From NCBI GenBank assembly GCA_021234155.1, contig JAJEKV010000059.1, positions 2,000,182-2,064,181 of the forward strand: DNA of 64,000 bases, read 5' to 3'. The notes under the pieces were generated by a model. The model saw only the letters and a list, made by a program, of their open reading frames with translations, was not told the DNA's origin and ran no database searches. Shown here piece after piece: positions 1 to 11,890 of this stretch; the stretch's first letter is position 1, and every line of letters starts with the position of its first letter. The position numbers and the translations under genes are program-made. Origin of the DNA: Isoetes taiwanensis (lineage: Eukaryota; Streptophyta; Lycopodiopsida; Isoetales; Isoetaceae).

Positions 1-1000
1 TGGTTCAGCCTGGTTTAGCCTATCTGCATAGTATGCACAGGAGGGGCGGATGGAGTGGTCACCCCTAGCCATTGTCTTATGCCAGCCCTGCCATTTGCCG
101 TGACTCGGTCTGCTCTATCTTGAGGCCCTAGCCGTCAGTTGATTTCCCTTTACGAGTCTGAGCCGGAGTAGAATCCATGTGATATGTTGCTATTGATGTT
201 CTATGATGTTCTTTGGATGGATGTACGATGTATTATGCTAGTGCTGATGTATTGTTTTGCTTCCGCTATTGATAGGAGCCTTAGGGAACGGGCACGAAGA
301 CACCTCCGTGTTTCCCTGCCGTTCCATTTATGGGAGTGGATAGACGGAGGGCCCATGTAGCTGGATGAGCTAGATGGGGGATTTCCAGTTGGCTATACGG
401 CGTGGCGTCGTATAGTAGCTGGGAGCGTCACACAACTCAGCCTGTACATTCAAATCATCATGGTTAAATGAAAGATTTTGTATGTGCATATGAGTACATG
501 AATAGTCAAAATGTACTTAAAATGTACTCAAAATGTACTCAAAATACTCACTATGTACTTAATGTACTCAATGTACTCACTATGTACTCAATGTACTGAC
601 TATATACTCAATACGTGCTTATATGTACTCATATGTACTGCAGTGTAACAGAATACACATGACACATAAAAACTCAATACATGTGGCAAAATAAGTAGCA
701 GTTTGATACATTCTGTAGCCTTTAGCATATTAGTGGTCCAGAATAAATACTTGAAGTCCATATAAACTAGCTGAAGGTATCTGAAGGTTGAGTACAGGAT
801 ATGTATTTACAGATAGATATAAGATATAATATCTACTGTATACATTAAACATGGAGTCACTACATAAATAAGAAAAGAAGATTTAGTATAATATACATGG
901 TCAATAAATGTAAGCAGGCAAAACAAAGGTGATTGCATATGTAAAACTAAATATAATTGAATACATAAATGATAGATCAGTCATTAGAAAGCATTTCATA
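1..1000. other. Non-coding region with ATGTACTC short tandem repeat
   Basis: No credible gene is visible. The first ~430 bases are GC-richer than what follows and could be the inner part of an old LTR element, but neither LTR ends nor protein remnants are seen. From about 509 to 640 a degenerate 8-10 bp repeat (core ATGTACTC) is iterated more than ten times. From 640 to 1000 the DNA is AT-rich and featureless. Confidence 0.5.
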
Positions 1001-1002
1001 CA

Positions 1003-1820
1003 TCAAAATAAATAAGATACTATAAACTCAAATAATAGTGATAATGTACATGAGGGATCAGTAATCAGAATGCACATTTCATACAGCAAAGAATGAAATA
1101 CTTGTGGTATATCAAGAAACTGGATTGCCTGATGCCTTTTCTTTCTTACATCCCTGTATTTAAGTGAGACCTTGGTGTTGTTTAACCAAAACTGGATGAC
1201 TAATTGCTTTGTTTCTTCGTCCAGACGATCAGATCTTCTCTTTCTACCTGCTAATGCCCATATTGGACCTGCAAGTTTCATTCTCTTTCTTCTGCCTGCA
1301 GCTAGTGACAGATTTCGGGGATGGCAGTTTAACATTTTTGAAGCAACTCCTTTTTGCTTCAATTCCCCATTCTTCCCAACAATCATGGATAAAACTGAGT
1401 GCTTGGCTGCCAACTTGTACTGCTATTAGAAGATTTAACCTCTTCCAATCCATCTTTGAGATTTTCTAGCAATGAATGTTTCACCATTGCTTCAGAAGGT
1501 AGACCAATCACAGGTTTAAACAACCCCAATAGCCTGTTGTCTTGTAAGATCCTGGAAACCAATACCTCTCTTTGACTCGGGGATAGAGAATTGGCTTCCT
1601 TTCTGAAGCATTCAACAACCTTTTCTACTCTTGTCCTGATTTTTCTGGTCGTGTACCTGGAACTTGATCTGTCATTCTTTCTGGTGACCTCGCTCTCTGT
1701 TTCATTTTTGGTATCTTGTTCAACCATTTTCTCCAGCCCTTTGTCAATATCGGTATCACCGTCCTCATTTTGCACATCACTCTGAGGCATTTTGTTCATA
1801 GTTTGATTTTCTTCTGCCAT
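1003..1820 (-). pseudogene. Unknown charged protein, probably TE-encoded, broken by one frameshift
   Basis: Two overlapping minus-strand reading frames (1820-1383, 145 residues; 1413-1003, 136 residues) look like one protein split by a single frameshift near 1390-1410. The first part is acidic and hydrophilic, then has a helical stretch around EKVVECFRKEANSLSP. The second part is very basic, with clusters such as AAGRRKRMK and AGRKRRSD, as in a DNA-binding or nuclear-localisation segment. A start at 1820 is plausible because the upstream DNA becomes non-coding. I do not recognise the family. The composition resembles proteins of plant DNA transposons, but no catalytic motif is visible. It could instead be a fragment of a host nuclear protein. 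Confidence 0.4.
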
Positions 1821-2467
1821 GTTCTACTGCTATGAAAAGTGATACGCATGCAAAGATCCGGCAAGAATTTGAAATTCTCTTCTTGGTTTTAGATTCTTAG
1901 CAAGATTGGAGGGGAACTCCCTTGCTGGATTGGAGGGAATTTGCTTGCATTGGAGGGAATCCGGTGGCTGGCTGTACCAAAAATTTTACAACAACCGTCG
2001 GCCACTTCATGTCATGATGACAAACAACCAAATATATTCCTTTTTTAAATATATAAGACAACCACGTGGTCTCCTAACATACATTCAAAATTACATAAAA
2101 AGGGCATTTTTTAGTGCAAAATAGTACATGAATTTAGAACTAATGTATGACACCGTAGCATGCTTTTACCCATAGAGGAAGCCCAAAAGTATTCACCATA
2201 ATGCAAATTCATGATGTTACCTCTTGGAGTACAATGGTTGCAGAATAAAGGCATTCAACTATTGCGCTTTCCATCAATCAAAAGAACTTTGTTGGGAAAC
2301 ATTTCCACTTTAGCAGGATGTTTGGCATACTGAAGATGGTTTCACCTTAACAGAGAGAACGTTAGCCCTATTGGAATACCTTAATTGCAGTAGCGTATTT
2401 ATCACATATGCAGTTTATACAAAATGAATATTTGGTTAGTATAAAAGAAAGAACACAAGGTACAAAA

Positions 2468-2706
2468 CCCGGGGGATTCACCTTTATCATATGAGCATAT
2501 GCCACCTGCGTGCTTAAGGTGAGAAGAAACACCCCTATATACGTACGAAAAAGTGTTGGAAAAACACCCCTTCCATGGAGAAAATGCACTAGAATGTCAG
2601 TAAGAGGAGGATTTAGACCCCTAGTATACGTACGAAAACATCGAGAAAAAAAACCCTTTCATACACTCTCTAGGTTTATACGGGTCTTCTGGGTGAATCC
2701 CCCGGG
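2468..2706. mobile_element. 239-bp MITE with 15-bp TIRs and 8-bp target duplication
   Basis: The ends are perfect 15-bp inverted repeats: CCCGGGGGATTCACC at 2468-2482 and its reverse complement at 2692-2706. The element is flanked directly by an identical 8-bp sequence GTACAAAA at 2460-2467 and 2707-2714. Inside, a related pair of subterminal motifs (CCCCTATATACGTACGAAAA near 2532 and a close copy near 2621) is repeated in direct orientation. There is no coding capacity. An 8-bp duplication suggests hAT-like mobilisation, although the GC-rich TIR is not the usual hAT CAGGG-type end. Confidence 0.85.
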
Positions 2707-2714
2707 GTACAAAA

Positions 2715-3927
2715 GTGCTAACAAAGAAATATATTCCTGGGGCAATGACAGATCCTTTTCTTGATGAAACAAAGTTTTAAGTAGTGGATCTAGATGATGA
2801 TCTTAGACTTGAGCAAACTCGTGAGAAGTTCAGAGGTAAGATTTTGAATAAATATCTTCTGAAGATGGACATACAAAATTGCTTACAAAAATTTTGCTCT
2901 GCGGTAACAAATTGGGTTCTTCATAAGCATGTGCTTTTCGAGCAAAACGACCTTTGCCATGCAGATTTGGCCTGAATCTAACACAGATTGCTTGCATGGC
3001 TTTGCTTCAGTTCCCCAAATCGGCCTTTGACATGCAATTTCAACCTAATCTAATCCGACCTATATTTTCATTCTTGGACAGCAAAAGATCGGTTCAGGCT
3101 CACACATGATGAATTTAATGTCCAAAATACTAACCTGATCATGCTCACAGTAATGTAAAAGCATTCCCTGATGATTTTTTCTCTATAATGGCTTTAAAGC
3201 CCTTATGGAAGAAACTTTGCCTTGTTAAAGACATGTGTCTGAATCAAAAGAAAAACAACTCAGAAAAAACTAATAAATGGGGCTTACATAGATTTAGACG
3301 ATGGCCTTAGTGTTGTAAAATATTGCTTTGATATAGATGGCGTCTGCTGATAGTAACCGCTTCTCAGATACGCTTTTCAGAGGTAGGACGAAATGGTATT
3401 TTGCCATATGCTCCAAATTGGGGCTAAAAAAGACGTACCAAGAAGTAAACTGCAGCCTCCAACTACCTGAAAGATTGAAAAGTCCGACGGCATGGATCAA
3501 TAAAAGAAACTCTGCATGAATTAAAAGAAAATGAAAGGAGTGTAAAGGGGAATTTTACCCTGTTCTAACCCATGGAGTAGGTCGAAGCAGAGGTTTTGGT
3601 GCTGCAAAATAAAACCGAAAAGATTTTAGATGAAATCAAACGCTAAAAATGGAGTTTCCTAAAAGAATCGAAGCTTCCTGAAAGGATCGAAGAAAGAAAG
3701 AGCAGGGAAGCGGGAAGCATGGTTGTAGAAGCCACCGAGAATCGCCCACGCATGCCTGCATCGAAGGTCTGGGATGTTCGGAAATAAAACCGGCGGAACG
3801 AAGGGTGGAACCGAAGGTCTTTTGGCAACCGAAAAACCAAGATTCTGGCGGTGAACAGTAAGTTACATGATACCCTTAAAATCTTATATCTAACTATATA
3901 TATTATGATATCGAGGACGCTATCTGG
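2715..3927. other. No recognisable feature
   Basis: Only short open frames without family signatures occur here. I see no splice-consistent exons, repeats or RNA genes. Confidence 0.5.
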
Positions 3928-3959
3928 CCGTCCAATGCGCCACGTGGCGCTTTGGACGG
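3928..3959. repeat. 32-bp near-perfect palindrome centred on CACGTG
   Basis: The two 16-bp arms are reverse complements with one mismatched pair. The centre is CACGTG (G-box core, 3941-3946) extended to GCGCCACGTGGCGC. It could extrude as a cruciform, mark the join of two inverted repeat arms, or be a fortuitous bZIP/bHLH site. No gene lies close by. Confidence 0.8.
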
Positions 3960-4019
3960 TCGAGATCGCACCCTCGATAGGGTGAGAGACATTTTTTTTT
4001 TGGGCGACCCTTACCGTTG

Positions 4020-4600
4020 GATGTGATGAGGTGGACGATCCTACGGTCTAGATTGCATGCCCGGGCCTGAAGGGGATGAGGTGGACGATCCTACGGCCCA
4101 CATTGATTCCGATCTTGACGTGGACGGTCCAGATTGAGTATGATCATGAGCGTTGGATATGATGAGGTGGACGATCCTACGGTCCAGATTGAGCATGATC
4201 TTGAGCGTTGGTTATGATGAGGTGGACGATCCTATGGTCCACACCAATTGTTGGCCTGCCACGTGGCATGATCTTGACCTTTCATTCGATCCAAGATCCT
4301 ACGGTCCATGTTGCATGCTCGTGTCTTAAGGGGATGATTTTAAAATGTTTTATGTTGTTTTATGTTGTTTGAAAGATTTGAACCCTGGTCATTGCCTCCA
4401 AAACCCTCTATTCTAACCACTAGACCAGGCATCCTTTTGTTAAAAAATATGATGTTCCATTAATAGTTAAAGGTAATTTTAGTGCTAATGTGTAAACCCT
4501 AAGGCATCCTGACCGTTGATTGGATCTAGGATCCTACGGTCTGAGTTGCATGCTTGGGCATGAAGGGGATGAGGTGGACGATCCTACGGCTCACATTGAT
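4020..4600. repeat. Dispersed direct repeat, core GATGAGGTGGACGATCCTAC
   Basis: At least five close copies of the core start near 4026, 4075, 4158, 4217 and 4566, with degenerate copies near 4299 and 4525. Copies are separated by 50-80 bases of related text (for example AGATTGAGCATGATC, TTGCATGC, AAGGGGATGA), so this is a decayed tandem array rather than one motif. A SINE-like tRNA head interrupts it at 4371-4434. Confidence 0.7.
4371..4434 (-). mobile_element. tRNA-derived SINE head (remnant)
   Basis: On the minus strand the sequence has an A-box-like TGGTCTAGTGGTTAGA (4427-4412) and a B box GGGTTCAAATC (4385-4375) at pol III-like spacing. The acceptor arms do not pair, so it is not a functional tRNA gene. 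It is best read as the 5' tRNA-related part of a SINE or an old tRNA-like fossil. Confidence 0.5.
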
Positions 4601-4614
4601 CCTACTTAAAAATA

Positions 4615-4735
4615 GCAGTTAATTAAAAAATAGAAAGTTTCCCTTTCTAAGCTCAATTTAAAATAGTAGTTAATTAAAAAATAGAAAGTTTTCCTTCCTA
4701 AGCTCAATCTAAAAATAGAAAGTTTTTCCTTCCTA
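4615..4735. repeat. ~50-bp AT-rich tandem repeat
   Basis: Three degenerate copies of a unit containing TTAATTAAAAAATAGAAAGTT and CCTAAGCTCAAT follow each other. The same AATAGAAAGTTTCC text reappears once more near 4895. Confidence 0.7.
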
Positions 4736-4920
4736 ATTAGGAGGGATGTAAACCCTAATGCACGGATCAATATCCCACATGCATAGATGGCAGAAATAGC
4801 TCCTTTTTACAGTATATAAGAAGAGGCTTGGTATGAAGATGAGCATTGCAGTTTTTACGCCCGGTTCCGGTGGATGGGTAAGTAGGTGAATTTAAAAATA
4901 GAAAGTTTCCTTTTTAATTA

Positions 4921-5095
4921 GGCCCCCCCCCCCCTGGTTACCCCCCTCCTCCCCCCCCCTCCTCCCCGTCCGGTTACCCCCACGCCCACTTACCCCCCCC
5001 TGCCGGTTACCCCCCTTGCCCGCTTACCCCCCCCCTACCCCGGTTACCCCCCTGCCCGCTTACCTCCCCCCCCCTCCCCACCCCCCCTACCCCAT
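4921..5095. repeat. C-rich imperfect tandem repeat (CCGGTTACCCCCC / GCCCGCTTACC)
   Basis: About 175 bases are strongly cytosine-rich on the plus strand, with iterated GGTTACCCCC and CGCTTACCCCC words. The minus strand therefore has many G runs and could form G-quadruplexes. It is not the plant telomere repeat. Confidence 0.85.
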
Positions 5096-5099
5096 GCGG

Positions 5100-5688
5100 T
5101 TCTAACCTAAAAATTGAAATTTTTTAAAATTTGATAAAATGGTTTTGTCTATTGTTATTTTATTGTATAAAATTGTTTTGTCTATTGTCATAAATTTGTT
5201 TTGTCTATTATTATAAAATTACTTTTGTCTATTGTATAAAAGTGTTTTGTCTATTGTTATTTTATATTTTATTATTATATTTATAAACTATGTGCTTAAT
5301 ATTATATTGAGCTTTTTGAATTCATAGCCAGAAATTTTCAGTGTTCTATCTTTTTTAATGTTTTCTTTTTATTTGTGTTTAATAATCATCATGTTAATGT
5401 TATTTTATATTTTATTGTGATATTTATAAACTATGTGCTTGACATTTTATTGAGCCTTTTGAATTCATAGCAAAAAATTTTCAATGTTTTCTTTTTATTT
5501 GTGTTTAATAATCATTATACTAATTGATTAAATTGGTCTTTTAATGTTCTTGTGCAAATAGTGGTTGGCAATTTTGATAGTAGCTGTCAATTTTAGTAAT
5601 TTCTAAATATATTTGCTCAAATATTGATACCTAAATGCATGGCAATTATATAACGCAAATGGCCTTTAAGCTTTAAGCATCAAATTCA

Positions 5689-5723
<35 letters not shown>

Positions 5724-6430
5724 AAAGAAATCGTCATGTGCTATTTGAATCTATGGCTAGAATCTTTCAATATCTTCTTTCCTATCTTTTTTAATGTTTT
5801 GTTTTTATTTGTGTTTAATAATCATCATGTTAATTGATTAAAGGACTCTTTATGTGCTATTTGAATCTATGGCTAGAATCTTTCAATGTCTTCTTTCCTA
5901 TCTTTTTTTAATGTTTTGATTTTATTTGTGTTTAATAATCATCATGTTAATTGATTAAAAGACTCTTTTAATTTTCTTATGCAAATAGTAGCTGGCAAAT
6001 TTAGAATTGTTTTTCTTTTGTATACATATTTACTTAAATGTTAGTACTTGAATCCATGATGATTGTATAATGCAAATGGATACAAAAAGAATTTTCCTCA
6101 TGTGCTATTTGAATCCGTAGCTAAAATTTTTCAATGTTTTCTTTTATTCGTATTCAATCTTATCCATGATGATTGTATAACGCAAATGGATACAAAAAGA
6201 ATTTTCCTCATGTGCTATTTAAATCCGTAGCCAAATTTTTCAATGTTTTCTTTTATTTGTATTCAATCTTGCCATGTTTTTTATATAATGGATCTTTTTA
6301 ATTTTCTTGGGCAAATAGGTCGTAGCAATTTTAGTAATTGTTTTCTCTTCTAAACATATTTGCTGAAATGTTATTCCTAAATCCATGCCCATTGTATAAT
6401 GCAAGTGGGCATAATCTCCACCATTCGATA
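5100..6430. repeat. AT-rich degenerate tandem repeat field
   Basis: A unit of roughly 100-120 bases recurs with many changes. Recognisable words are GTGCTATTTGAATC, TTTCAATGTTTTCTTT, TTTGTGTTTAATAATCATCA and ATGTTAATTGATTAAA, seen around 5290-5400, 5400-5520, 5735-5840, 5850-5960, 6095-6170 and 6200-6290. A poly(A) tract of about 30 bases lies at 5692-5721. No coding potential is seen. Confidence 0.7.
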
Positions 6431-6434
6431 TTAG

Positions 6435-6570
6435 CCTTCAAGCTTTAAGGTGACCATGAGCATTGTATTCTTTCTATCAGGCCTACTGTGGAGCCTTTAA
6501 GAAGGTCATGTATCATTTTCATATTAATCAAAAAATTTTCTACCCTCAAAAAAAAAAAAAAAAAAAAAAA
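6435..6570 (+). mobile_element. 3' end of a poly(A) retroelement or retrocopy
   Basis: The sequence ends in TTAATCAAAAAATTTTCTACCCTC followed by about 22 adenines, the layout of a LINE/SINE or retrocopy 3' end. It resembles the ends at 20690 and 62280. The 5' boundary and target duplication are not recognisable. Confidence 0.4.
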
Positions 6571-6797
6571 ACTCAATGCTTACTTTTTTCTTAAATATTA
6601 AAGCTTCAAAGACTTTAGAAAATTGAAACACAGACAACCCGAAACATGCAGACTCTAGAATATGCACTATAAACCCTTAAAAAACTAGAACGTAGACAAA
6701 GTAGAACATACACACCCTAGAACATGCACCATAGGAACAATGCGCCTTCCCCATCGGCGCATTACTTGTATATAGATACTCCTATAGGACTTTGCAA

Positions 6798-7979
6798 CTA
6801 TATTGTATCTTCAAATGGAACCAATGTCCTCCTTTGAACCCTTAATGGTGAAACCTCAGTTGCAGGACAACTTAGCACATCCTTCATTGGTGTACTCTTT
6901 GAAGCACCTTGAATGCCAGCAAGATTGCCAAAACCTAACTCTTCAAACACACCCTCTAGCACCTTTTTAGGCAACCATAAATATATTGTCTTTCTCTCAA
7001 CAATGAACAACAAGCTATATATATTCATGTTGGCAACTCAGTGCTAAGCTTAACTCATATTTTTTTGTAAATTCTAGACCACATCCTGAACATGTATAAA
7101 AAGGATCTTGCACTAACAAGTTATCTCGTTTAACAGCAGAGATGATAAATGTTGCAGCAATATCCATTTTTAGCTTCAACAAGTTGTTTATATAGGAATG
7201 TAGAAGTGATTGTTCTTCCTCAAGAACTTTTAACTCCTCCTCAAGTTTGATTTTACTTTTGGCCTGATCTTTACTAAATGAAGGGTTCATTGTTTTTTTC
7301 ACCTTGTTCCTATGCCAACTTTCCATCTGCACAGTTTGCTCCAAATCTTTAACCTTTGCCCCAAACTCAGGGTTTGGATTGAATTGAACTCCTTCGGTTT
7401 TAAGGCCAAATCATTTTTGGTCTGTCTCAAACTGTTCTCAGTCTCTTCCAGCATCATTTGCTGTACTTGAGAGGCCTTTTGAAACCCTTTCAACTCACAT
7501 CCTAATGCTTCCAGATTCTTTGTGATAAGTAGAATTGCTTTTCCTTTATCCTGCACTGCTTTCTCTAAGGTTCTTATGTTTTCATCACAAGCATTGTACT
7601 CACTTGAACAGGCCACCTTTGCCTTTGCCTGTATTTCAGTTTTCCTAACATTTCCTTCATCATCTGCCTCTGTTTTCACTTGTCTATTGTTGTGGTATCT
7701 TTAGCATTGCACAGCAAATGCAGTCCAATTTACTTTGAGTTCTTCCGGGGAAACTATTGATCTAGTGCAATTTTCAAATGCAAAACTAAGGGCCAGCTGC
7801 TTTCTTACTTCTTTGTTGTGACAATTCTTGTAGATATTTTGGTAAAGAGTTTCCAACTTCTCTTAAAGATGCTCGTTTGCACAGTGCCATTTTATCGTTC
7901 TCTTGTTCAACTTCTTTGTCCAAACAGAATCCCAATCTCGATCCGTGACATTATTTTCCAACCAGTTTTTTTTCCTCAT
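6798..7979 (-). pseudogene. Coiled-coil protein with degenerate RING-like zinc finger
   Basis: Reading leftwards from ATG at 7979, one frame encodes MRKKNWLENNVTDRDWDSVW, continues through two in-frame TAA codons, and goes on as a long heptad-rich coiled coil (residues about 100-220). Near 7340-7300 the frame shifts to a second segment with another coiled coil and a cysteine cluster (YTCSGCGLEF, then LALSCQHEY at 7030-7090). A second shift near 7020 leads to a tail ending at 6798. C-x2-C followed by C-x-H-E-Y resembles the start of a RING-like finger whose later ligands are lost. The family is unknown to me; it could be a TE-associated or host E3-like protein. Two stops plus two frameshifts make it a pseudogene unless the assembly is poor. 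Confidence 0.5.
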
Positions 7980-9381
7980 GGGGCTTCACCCCTGAATTGC
8001 ATAGACCTCTGATGTTATGAAAATCATCTGCGCTCCATGCCTCCATCATCAACCATCCTCCACTGATCTGAGTTTTCGCGCGCTGAGAGAGGGAGAAGGG
8101 TGTGACGGGCGTCGACGTCCGTGATATTTAGCACTTAAAGTGCTTAAACGCTTCGCCAAAAATTGTACCCCAATACCAATTTTACACCCTTCTACCATTT
8201 CAATCAGAACGTATTTTTTATCAGAGCATACTGTGTTACAGTGTTGCCGGGTACATTTAGTACGGTATGGATATTATCTATACTTAATGTATTAATACCA
8301 TATGTATACCTCTCATTTAAAAAGTACGTTAAATACGTTCTATAGAACTATAAAATACTTGTTAAATATGTAAAACACATACTTTACGTATAGTACGTTA
8401 AGTACTTCCTGTAATTTCTTAAGACTATGATTTGTTGTATTGCAGTTGAAATAGTTGCAATAACAACTAATATGAAGAACTTCAAGTTTTAAATAAAAAA
8501 TCAGAGTATGTTACTCTAGAAAATTAAGTATTTCTCAAAGCTTACAAACCAAAATATATCTATGTAAGAGTTATTGCAGATGGTTTTATTCCATTCTGCA
8601 TTGCATTTTGTTTTTGAGAAATTTTTCATTCTGCATTGGTCGGATGTCTTTTCTTCACAAACGTAAATGTCTAAGCTTGCCTTTGAAGTGGCCCTAAACC
8701 TTTCACTTTCCTACAATTTTAATGCAGAGCAGGTCATCAAATATTTCTAGAAACAAGACACTTGAGCTTAGCACTTTTGGTTTTTATCCGAATGCATGTT
8801 ACATCAGCTAGCAGAAAAGTTTTGTCTGCCTGACTAAAAGTGAATCAATAAAAAATAGCAACTGGGTGTCATTTTTTCGGCAGGAATCCCATTTTTTTTT
8901 TTTTACAAAATTTAGGTGCTTTTGGATGAAATTATTAAGGTTTTTCTATTGTGGCGCTCATTTGTCTATCTAAAAGCGTAAAATGCAGCAAGAAGCAACA
9001 AAACATACTTGATATCTTTGAGACGCAGTACTAGTGTAAGAACAGTCATCTCCTCTTGCAATCTACACCAAGAGACAAACAAATCTAAGTAATTATTGCT
9101 CATTTGTTGCATCCGAAGCTATTACCTGCTGACCTCTGTATTTCTTTTCTGGCATGAATGCAAGCTCTTGAAGTATTATAGAGAAGTTCTGCCAATCGCC
9201 ATGTCAAAACAAGGAGAATGGTGGGTCTGCATCTCGATCCCATCTCCATTCTGATTTGAGGGTAAGAGGAAAGAGGAGGAAACGACAGAGGTTTTGGGCT
9301 CTTTTTTTCTTCGCAATAGGTTTCCCTTTTTTTTTTTTTTAACTACAATTCCATAATTTCCTAATGTGTTGTTTTACTCTT
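7980..9381. other. AT-rich intergenic DNA
   Basis: Immediately right of the broken gene is a short GC-rich patch (8070-8130, GCGCGCTGAGAGAGGGAG, GGGCGTCGACGTCC) that could be its old 5' region. The rest is AT-rich with scattered GTACGTTAAGTAC-like words and no credible gene. Confidence 0.4.
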
Positions 9382-11890
9382 ATTCAATAAATATAATAAT
9401 GCATTTTTTGTAGTGTATAATTTTACTAATTCTATTTGTCTAATGTCATTTGGGCACTTCCCCCTTTTTTTTTGTATGTGTTATACGTACTGTACGTATT
9501 AATACATTAAGTACAATATCAATAAAACAAGAGCTCAATTTGAGCTATCAACTTATAAGTATAGTATGTATAGTAAAGTGAGAAAAGTATGGGATGTATG
9601 TAACATAAAATACAGGTACGTAAACAACACTGTTGTGTTGTGCATCAACAATGGAATACAGTGCACACAGTGCGGAGTGCTAAGCTGGGCCAAGCTTGGC
9701 TATGGCGGCTAGTGCCACATGCTTTGACCAATGACGTTAAGGTCGTTAACATCCTATGCAGGGCATTATGACCAGTCGTGGCCACCGTACTGCATAACAG
9801 CCGAGGACTTTCTTGGCCACATGGCTACTCGCCCATTTTTGCCCGGGCTATAACGCCTCTGCACAGGATGTTATGTAGCCCTTCATAGGCAGCCCCGCAT
9901 GCAGGCTAGAGCTGCCCCTTCCTTCAGAAGCTTTTTTATTTTTTTGTTAGGTTATGGGTTCTTTCTAGGAATCTCTTGCCATGCAGCTATTTTTTCCTAT
10001 CCATCTAATTGCCCCTTTTCTTAGCCATCTAGATGTGCGATGTGGATCATGGTTTGTGTTCGCCAGGTGCCATAATTCCTCCTTCTCCTATTTGCGACAA
10101 CCTATAATCTAAGTTATTTGTGTTTTTAAGCAAATTTGTTTGAGGATTCGGAAAGGGTGCTATGGTAACACTAACTTCTAGTCATTATGGTATGTTGTTT
10201 GTGACCCATCCAGATGCATTCTAGATATAATGTTTGGTTTTTGTCATTCAACATGATATTCGGAAAATTTATTCAACATGCAAGATTGTGGTTACTTGTT
10301 TGCCATCCAGGTGTATATGCGGCATACTTTTTTGTTTCTGGGGATTGGATGAGAAATGGGTTCAAGTTGCAAGGTTTCACAAAGGTTTCTTTTGTCTCAA
10401 CATTTCTTCAATGCTTGTAGAATTTGTATGGTGGATAATCTGGTGGTTATCTAGTTCATGTTGCTAGGGGATAAACTTAGGTTGTTGACTCTCTGTTTCC
10501 ACTCACTTGGCTTGCTTCGCCCTGTCTTAACCCTAGCTTGTTCCTCAGCTCCTCGAATTGTTATTAAGTAACTTTTTCGTTTAATATACAGCTTTACCAC
10601 CGCCTCAACGGACCCTCAACCTCCCTTGACCTTCATTTCGACCTAGACTATGTTATTAGCTTTGCACATTTCAAGCTTGGGATTGTTTTGACCGTCGCTA
10701 CATCTTTCTTCGATACCCCTTTCTAGGCTCGATAGGTTTGTGAGTCCAACCACGTGAACCATACTATAAAACAAAAGACAGGAGGTATACTACGGCATTG
10801 CTTGTTCTATTGCAGATCCTAGTTCGAGCCTATTGGTCTTGGGTCAGTTTGGAAGTTTGCTCATCCACCTCATTCCCGGCACATGCCATATATGATGAGG
10901 GTTTCATTCACCCACTTCTCCACTTGATAGTATCCAGTGTGTAACCTTGTGAGACACACTCCTCAATACGAATTAACTGCTTATAGAGACCACATATAAA
11001 TGGGCAAATCTGATAGATCAAAGCACATGTATAAAAGTAGTTAAATAACAATTTGATATGTGATTGACCATCATGACCTAGAGTATGACCATTCCAACAT
11101 GTGGTGTCGTAACATTTAAGTAATTGACATCAAATCCATATAAAACTCTTAGGGGCCCCATCAGGAATGGACTACCTGAGGTTGAGAATGTAAGAAACTT
11201 GCAATATGGTGATATTACTCAATATGTTTAATGTTTGAAGCCACAACAGAAATAAAGAGATTTTAGAACTTGGTAAGATTGGTAATTTTAAAATAGAATA
11301 GAATAATTTTTATCGTCCACGAAGGCCAATCGGCCTATGGGACCCAATACAAGAACGCAGTAGGCATATTGCCACTCGGGTTCAAAAACCCACGCCCCAA
11401 AAGATTTTTGAGGGCAAAACTGTGCCAGCAATAAGTCCGATGACAAGCTGTACAAATATACATACATACACACATAGACACATCATGAAGTATTTGTTGC
11501 CCATCAACTGGTTGTTCGAGGGCATATATGTGCCATCAGATCCATTACCTCCTGAATGTATGAGCCTAGCATGCACATCGAGGTCGTGCTCAGTATCATG
11601 TGTAGCAGCTGGTCTGGCTTGACCGGTCTAGCGTGCTTGAAAAGTGTGACATTCATCCTTAATGGCTTCCATCTTACAGCATTGACAAAGCTTGGGCACC
11701 TGTGCGGATGGAGTCTGCACTTTTTCATAGGCAACACATGTAGCGTTGTGGGCCGCATTTCAGTGTGGGGTTTGATGACAAACGATGTCCAATAATAAGC
11801 ATATTTCGAGCAAGAAAACTCCGAATATACATCTAGTTGAAGCAGTTCTACAAGCATCCACATATCTAGGCCTATGACTAAAGCCCCCTT
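9382..11890. repeat. Tandem duplication of 2.51 kb, copy A
   Basis: This unit is repeated immediately downstream with an offset of 2508-2510 bases and only scattered substitutions and 1-3 base indels. It encodes nothing recognisable: the longest frames are under 70 codons apart from one minus-strand frame that copy B disrupts. It contains no TIRs, TG..CA LTR ends, PBS or poly(A). The left edge and the A/B junction share the microhomology CTTATTCAATA. Confidence 0.9.

Noticed and set aside
1-430. Solo LTR or gypsy leader at the window edge
   Set aside because: The left end is cut by the window and no diagnostic end or motif is present.
4371-4434. Functional tRNA gene
   Set aside because: A and B boxes exist but the acceptor stem cannot pair, so it is only a tRNA-derived remnant.
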